Assembly (NCBI RefSeq): GCF_900609055.1
Contig: NZ_UXAW01000051.1
Location: 272,674 to 336,673 of the forward strand
DNA: 64,000 nt
From: Pseudogemmobacter humi
GTDB taxonomy: Bacteria > Pseudomonadota > Alphaproteobacteria > Rhodobacterales > Rhodobacteraceae
Reading direction: 5' to 3'
The position numbers and the translations under genes are program-made. This document shows, in pieces, positions 61,599 to 64,000 of the stretch. Within the stretch, counting starts at the first letter, position 1, and every line of letters begins with the position of its first letter. The notes under the pieces were generated by a model. It saw only the letters and a list, made by a program, of their open reading frames with translations, made no database searches and had not been told where the DNA came from.

Positions 61599-62777
61599 AT
61601 GGCATTTCCTGAGCGGTTTTCGAACCTGCCGGATTACGCGTTTCCGCGCCTGCGGAAACTTCTCGACGCGCACGCCCCCGGCGGCGAACCCATCGCCATG
61701 ACCATCGGTGAGCCGAAACATCCGATGCCGGCGTTCGTCGGTTCGATTTTGACGGAAAACCTTGCGGGCTTCGGGGCTTACCCGCCGAACGATGGCACCC
61801 CCGGCCTGCTTTCCGCGATCTCGGCCTGGATCCTGCGCCGCTACGGCGTGGCGCTGCCCGAGGACCGGATCATGGCGCTGAACGGCACCCGCGAGGGGCT
61901 GTTCAACGCGGCTTTGGCGCTGGCGCCCGAGGTCAAATCCGGCAAGCGCCCGGTGGTGCTGATGCCGAACCCGTTCTACCAGGTCTATGCCGTGGCCGCG
62001 CTCGCGCTCGGGGCCGAGCCGGTCTATGTGCCCGCGGGCGCCGCCACCGGCTTCCTGCCCGATTACGCCGCGCTGCCCCCCGATGTGCTGGACCGCGTGG
62101 TGGTGGCCTATATCTGCTCGCCCGCCAATCCGCAGGGCGCGGTGGCGCCGCGCGACTATCTGGCCGATCTTCTGGCTTTGGCGGAAAAGCACGATTTCCG
62201 CGTCTTTGCCGATGAATGCTATTCCGAGATCTGGCGCGATGCGCCGCCGCCGGGGCTGCTGGAGGTCGCGCAGGCGACAGGCGCCGATTCGGGCAGGGTG
62301 GCGGTGTTCCATTCGCTGTCGAAACGCTCGAACCTGCCGGGGCTGCGTTCGGGCTTTGTCGCGGCCGGGACGGAAGAAATCCGCCGCATCCGCCAGTTGC
62401 GCGCCTTCGCGGGCGCTCCGCTGCCGCTGCCGCTGCAACATGTCGCCGAGGCCTGCTGGCGCGACGAGGGCCATGTCGCGGCCTCGCTGGCGCTTTATCA
62501 GAGCAAATACCGCATGGCGGCGCAGGTCTTCGCCGGGCATCAGCATTTCCGCCTGCCCGAGGGCGGCATGTTCCTCTGGCTGCCCGTTCGGGACGGCGAA
62601 GAGGCCGCGCTGCGGCTCTGGCGCGAGACCGGCGTGAGGGTGCTGCCCGGCGCCTATCTCTCGCGCGACGTGGCGGGGGACAATCCGGGCAAGGGTTACA
62701 TACGGGTCGCGCTGGTCGCGCCCGAAGAAGAAACGCAGCGCGGGCTGATCCGGCTTCGCGACTGCCTGTATGGTTGA
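61599..62777 (+). CDS. Class I/II PLP-dependent aminotransferase
   Basis: A 392-residue fold-type I aminotransferase. PLP-binding elements are visible: NGTREGLFNAALAL, NPFYQVYAVAAL, Asn in SPANPQGAV, Asp/Tyr in VFADECYSEIW, and the Schiff-base Lys in FHSLSKRSNLPGLRSG. It resembles DapC-like (N-succinyldiaminopimelate) and AspC-like enzymes; the substrate is not certain. The start ATG 61599 follows CCAGAGGCAG. FtsK begins 12 bases after its stop. Confidence 0.9.
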   Translation: MAFPERFSNLPDYAFPRLRKLLDAHAPGGEPIAMTIGEPKHPMPAFVGSILTENLAGFGAYPPNDGTPGLLSAISAWILRRYGVALPEDRIMALNGTREGLFNAALALAPEVKSGKRPVVLMPNPFYQVYAVAALALGAEPVYVPAGAATGFLPDYAALPPDVLDRVVVAYICSPANPQGAVAPRDYLADLLALAEKHDFRVFADECYSEIWRDAPPPGLLEVAQATGADSGRVAVFHSLSKRSNLPGLRSGFVAAGTEEIRRIRQLRAFAGAPLPLPLQHVAEACWRDEGHVAASLALYQSKYRMAAQVFAGHQHFRLPEGGMFLWLPVRDGEEAALRLWRETGVRVLPGAYLSRDVAGDNPGKGYIRVALVAPEEETQRGLIRLRDCLYG

Positions 62778-62789
62778 GGGACGGCAAGC

Positions 62790-64000
62790 ATGGCGAGCTT
62801 TCAGATGAGGCAACGCGATCCGCTGCTGGATCAGGGCACCCAGGCGATGCTGGAACGCCGCGGGCGTGAGCTGATCGGGGTGGGGCTGGTCGTGGCGGCC
62901 TTGTTCTTCACGCTGATGCTGGCAAGCTATTCGCCCGAGGATCCGGGCTGGATGGTCGCCACCCAGGAACCGGCGAGGAACATGCTGGGCCGGTTCGGCG
63001 CCGCCGTCTCCTCGACGCTGGTGATCCTGATCGGGCGCGGCGCCTGGTCGATGCCCGTGATCCTGCTGGCCTGGGGGATGCGCTTCATCCTGCACAGGGG
63101 CGCCGAGCGGGTGCTGGGCCGCATCGTCTTTGCCGTGATCGCGGTGGCGCTGGCCTCGGCCTATGCCTCGACGCTGGCGGTGGGCGAGGGCTGGCCGCAT
63201 ACGTTCGGGCTTGGCGGGCTGTTCGGCGATACGGTCGCCGGGGCGCTGATCGGCATCGTGCCGGGCCCGAACGGGTTCTCGTTGCGGCTGCTGTCGGTCG
63301 TCACCTTCTTCGGCCTGATTGCCATGCTGCTGTATGTGACCGGATTCAGCCGGGTCGAGCTGCGATCCATCCGTCAGGCGCTGCTTTACGGCTCGGTCAT
63401 GCTTTATTCCATGCTGATGCAGGCCATGGGCAAGGGCGGCGCCGCCGCGCTGGACCGCGCCCGCGATCTGTCCGAGCGCCGCCGTGCCGCCCGTGCCGAG
63501 CCCCGCTCTGCCGCAGTGCAGGGGGCCGGCTGGAGCGCGCCGCAGCCGATGGCCGCCCGCGCCGCCGTGGTGCGCCGGAGCGAGCCGCCGGTCGATGCCG
63601 ATCTGGCGCCCACGCCTCTGGGCGCGGCGCAGGCCTGGAACGCGCCCGCCAGTCTGCGCGCCGAGCCGCGCCGCTTCGAGCCGCCCGCGGATCTGCCGAA
63701 GGAAAAGGTCGGCTTTCTTGCCCGGATGCGCCGTGTGGTCGAGCCCGAGCCGGAACTGATCGAGCCGGAACTGCCCGCCACCCCCGATCCTCTGCCGCCC
63801 GGCGAGGACCGCATCCGCGCCCGCATCACCGATGTGATCCGCAACCGTGCCCGCAGCACGGCGGTGGCAGGCGCCGCTCCGGCGGTTGCGATGACTCCCC
63901 TTCAGGCCGCGATCGCCGCGCGCCGGGCCGAGCCGCCGCTGGTGCGCCCGCGCCGCCCGGTGCCGCTGCTCGCCGACACCCGCCCCGGCAGCCTGCCGCC
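62790..64000 (+). CDS. ftsK: DNA translocase FtsK, N-terminal part (3' truncated by window edge)
   Basis: About 403 codons are open to the window end. MASFQMRQRDPLLD is followed by four membrane helices (about residues 30-50, 65-90, 105-130 and 170-190) and then a Pro/Ala/Arg-rich cytosolic linker from residue ~205, the arrangement of FtsK/SpoIIIE. The ATPase and gamma domains lie beyond the edge. FtsK anchors at the septum and pumps chromosome dimers apart with XerCD. The aminotransferase gene ends 12 bases upstream. Confidence 0.9.
   Translation, partial: MASFQMRQRDPLLDQGTQAMLERRGRELIGVGLVVAALFFTLMLASYSPEDPGWMVATQEPARNMLGRFGAAVSSTLVILIGRGAWSMPVILLAWGMRFILHRGAERVLGRIVFAVIAVALASAYASTLAVGEGWPHTFGLGGLFGDTVAGALIGIVPGPNGFSLRLLSVVTFFGLIAMLLYVTGFSRVELRSIRQALLYGSVMLYSMLMQAMGKGGAAALDRARDLSERRRAARAEPRSAAVQGAGWSAPQPMAARAAVVRRSEPPVDADLAPTPLGAAQAWNAPASLRAEPRRFEPPADLPKEKVGFLARMRRVVEPEPELIEPELPATPDPLPPGEDRIRARITDVIRNRARSTAVAGAAPAVAMTPLQAAIAARRAEPPLVRPRRPVPLLADTRPGSLP

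Overview
The window is a high-GC, densely coded stretch of an alphaproteobacterial chromosome, very probably from the Rhodobacteraceae (Rhodobacter/Cereibacter-like). The evidence is gene content and order: mdh, a malyl-CoA thioesterase-type gene, mesaconyl-CoA hydratase, an sdhCDAB operon with extra lipoprotein genes, ethylmalonyl-CoA mutase, zapE and a short rpoN paralogue. Both ends are cut inside genes: hemC on the left and ftsK on the right.

Layout. 1-6.6 kb: hemC end, a kinase-like protein, a two-gene ABC exporter (ATPase and FtsX-type permease), a GDSL esterase and a D-2-hydroxyacid-type FAD dehydrogenase. 6.6-7.75 kb: decayed coding sequence with in-frame stops, then a small anchored-protein gene broken at a G tract. 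7.8-19.4 kb: the most unusual region. It has two secreted caspase-like (metacaspase-type) proteins, a secreted trypsin-like protease with two PDZ domains, a chymotrypsin-fold zymogen, three secreted PPC-like proteins and a two-component system, next to an rpoN paralogue. I read it as one regulated periplasmic or extracellular proteolytic system. 20.8-22.9 kb: hydantoinase A-type gene. 23.0-26.3 kb: tRNA-Met(CAU) followed by the 3' remnant of a serine recombinase, a decayed stretch, and a TonB-dependent receptor with an Iron-Rhodo-type box, which looks like the remains of an integrated element. 26.5-29.5 kb: methyltransferase, pepT, a small protein and a TRIC/YadS-type membrane protein.

29.6-44.2 kb is a central carbon block: mdh, mcl2-type, mch, sdhC-sdhD-sdhA-(three lipoproteins)-sdhB, gdhA and ecm. 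This links the TCA cycle to acetyl-CoA assimilation through the ethylmalonyl-CoA pathway. 44.3-64 kb is ordinary housekeeping: serB, a GNAT acetyltransferase, TSUP transporter, zapE, a chemoreceptor, a YcaQ-type glycosylase, rlmN, an IalB-like protein, asparaginase, NlpC/P60, M17 aminopeptidase, carbonic anhydrase, a UbiH-type hydroxylase, amidase, aminotransferase and ftsK.

Across the window, intergenic spaces carry at least ten copies of a dispersed element with the core TATTTGGGTCAGGATGAAAG. In its long form the core is preceded by two hairpins whose stem sequences differ between copies but remain complementary, which suggests selection on RNA or DNA structure. No CRISPR array, rRNA or intact insertion sequence was seen.
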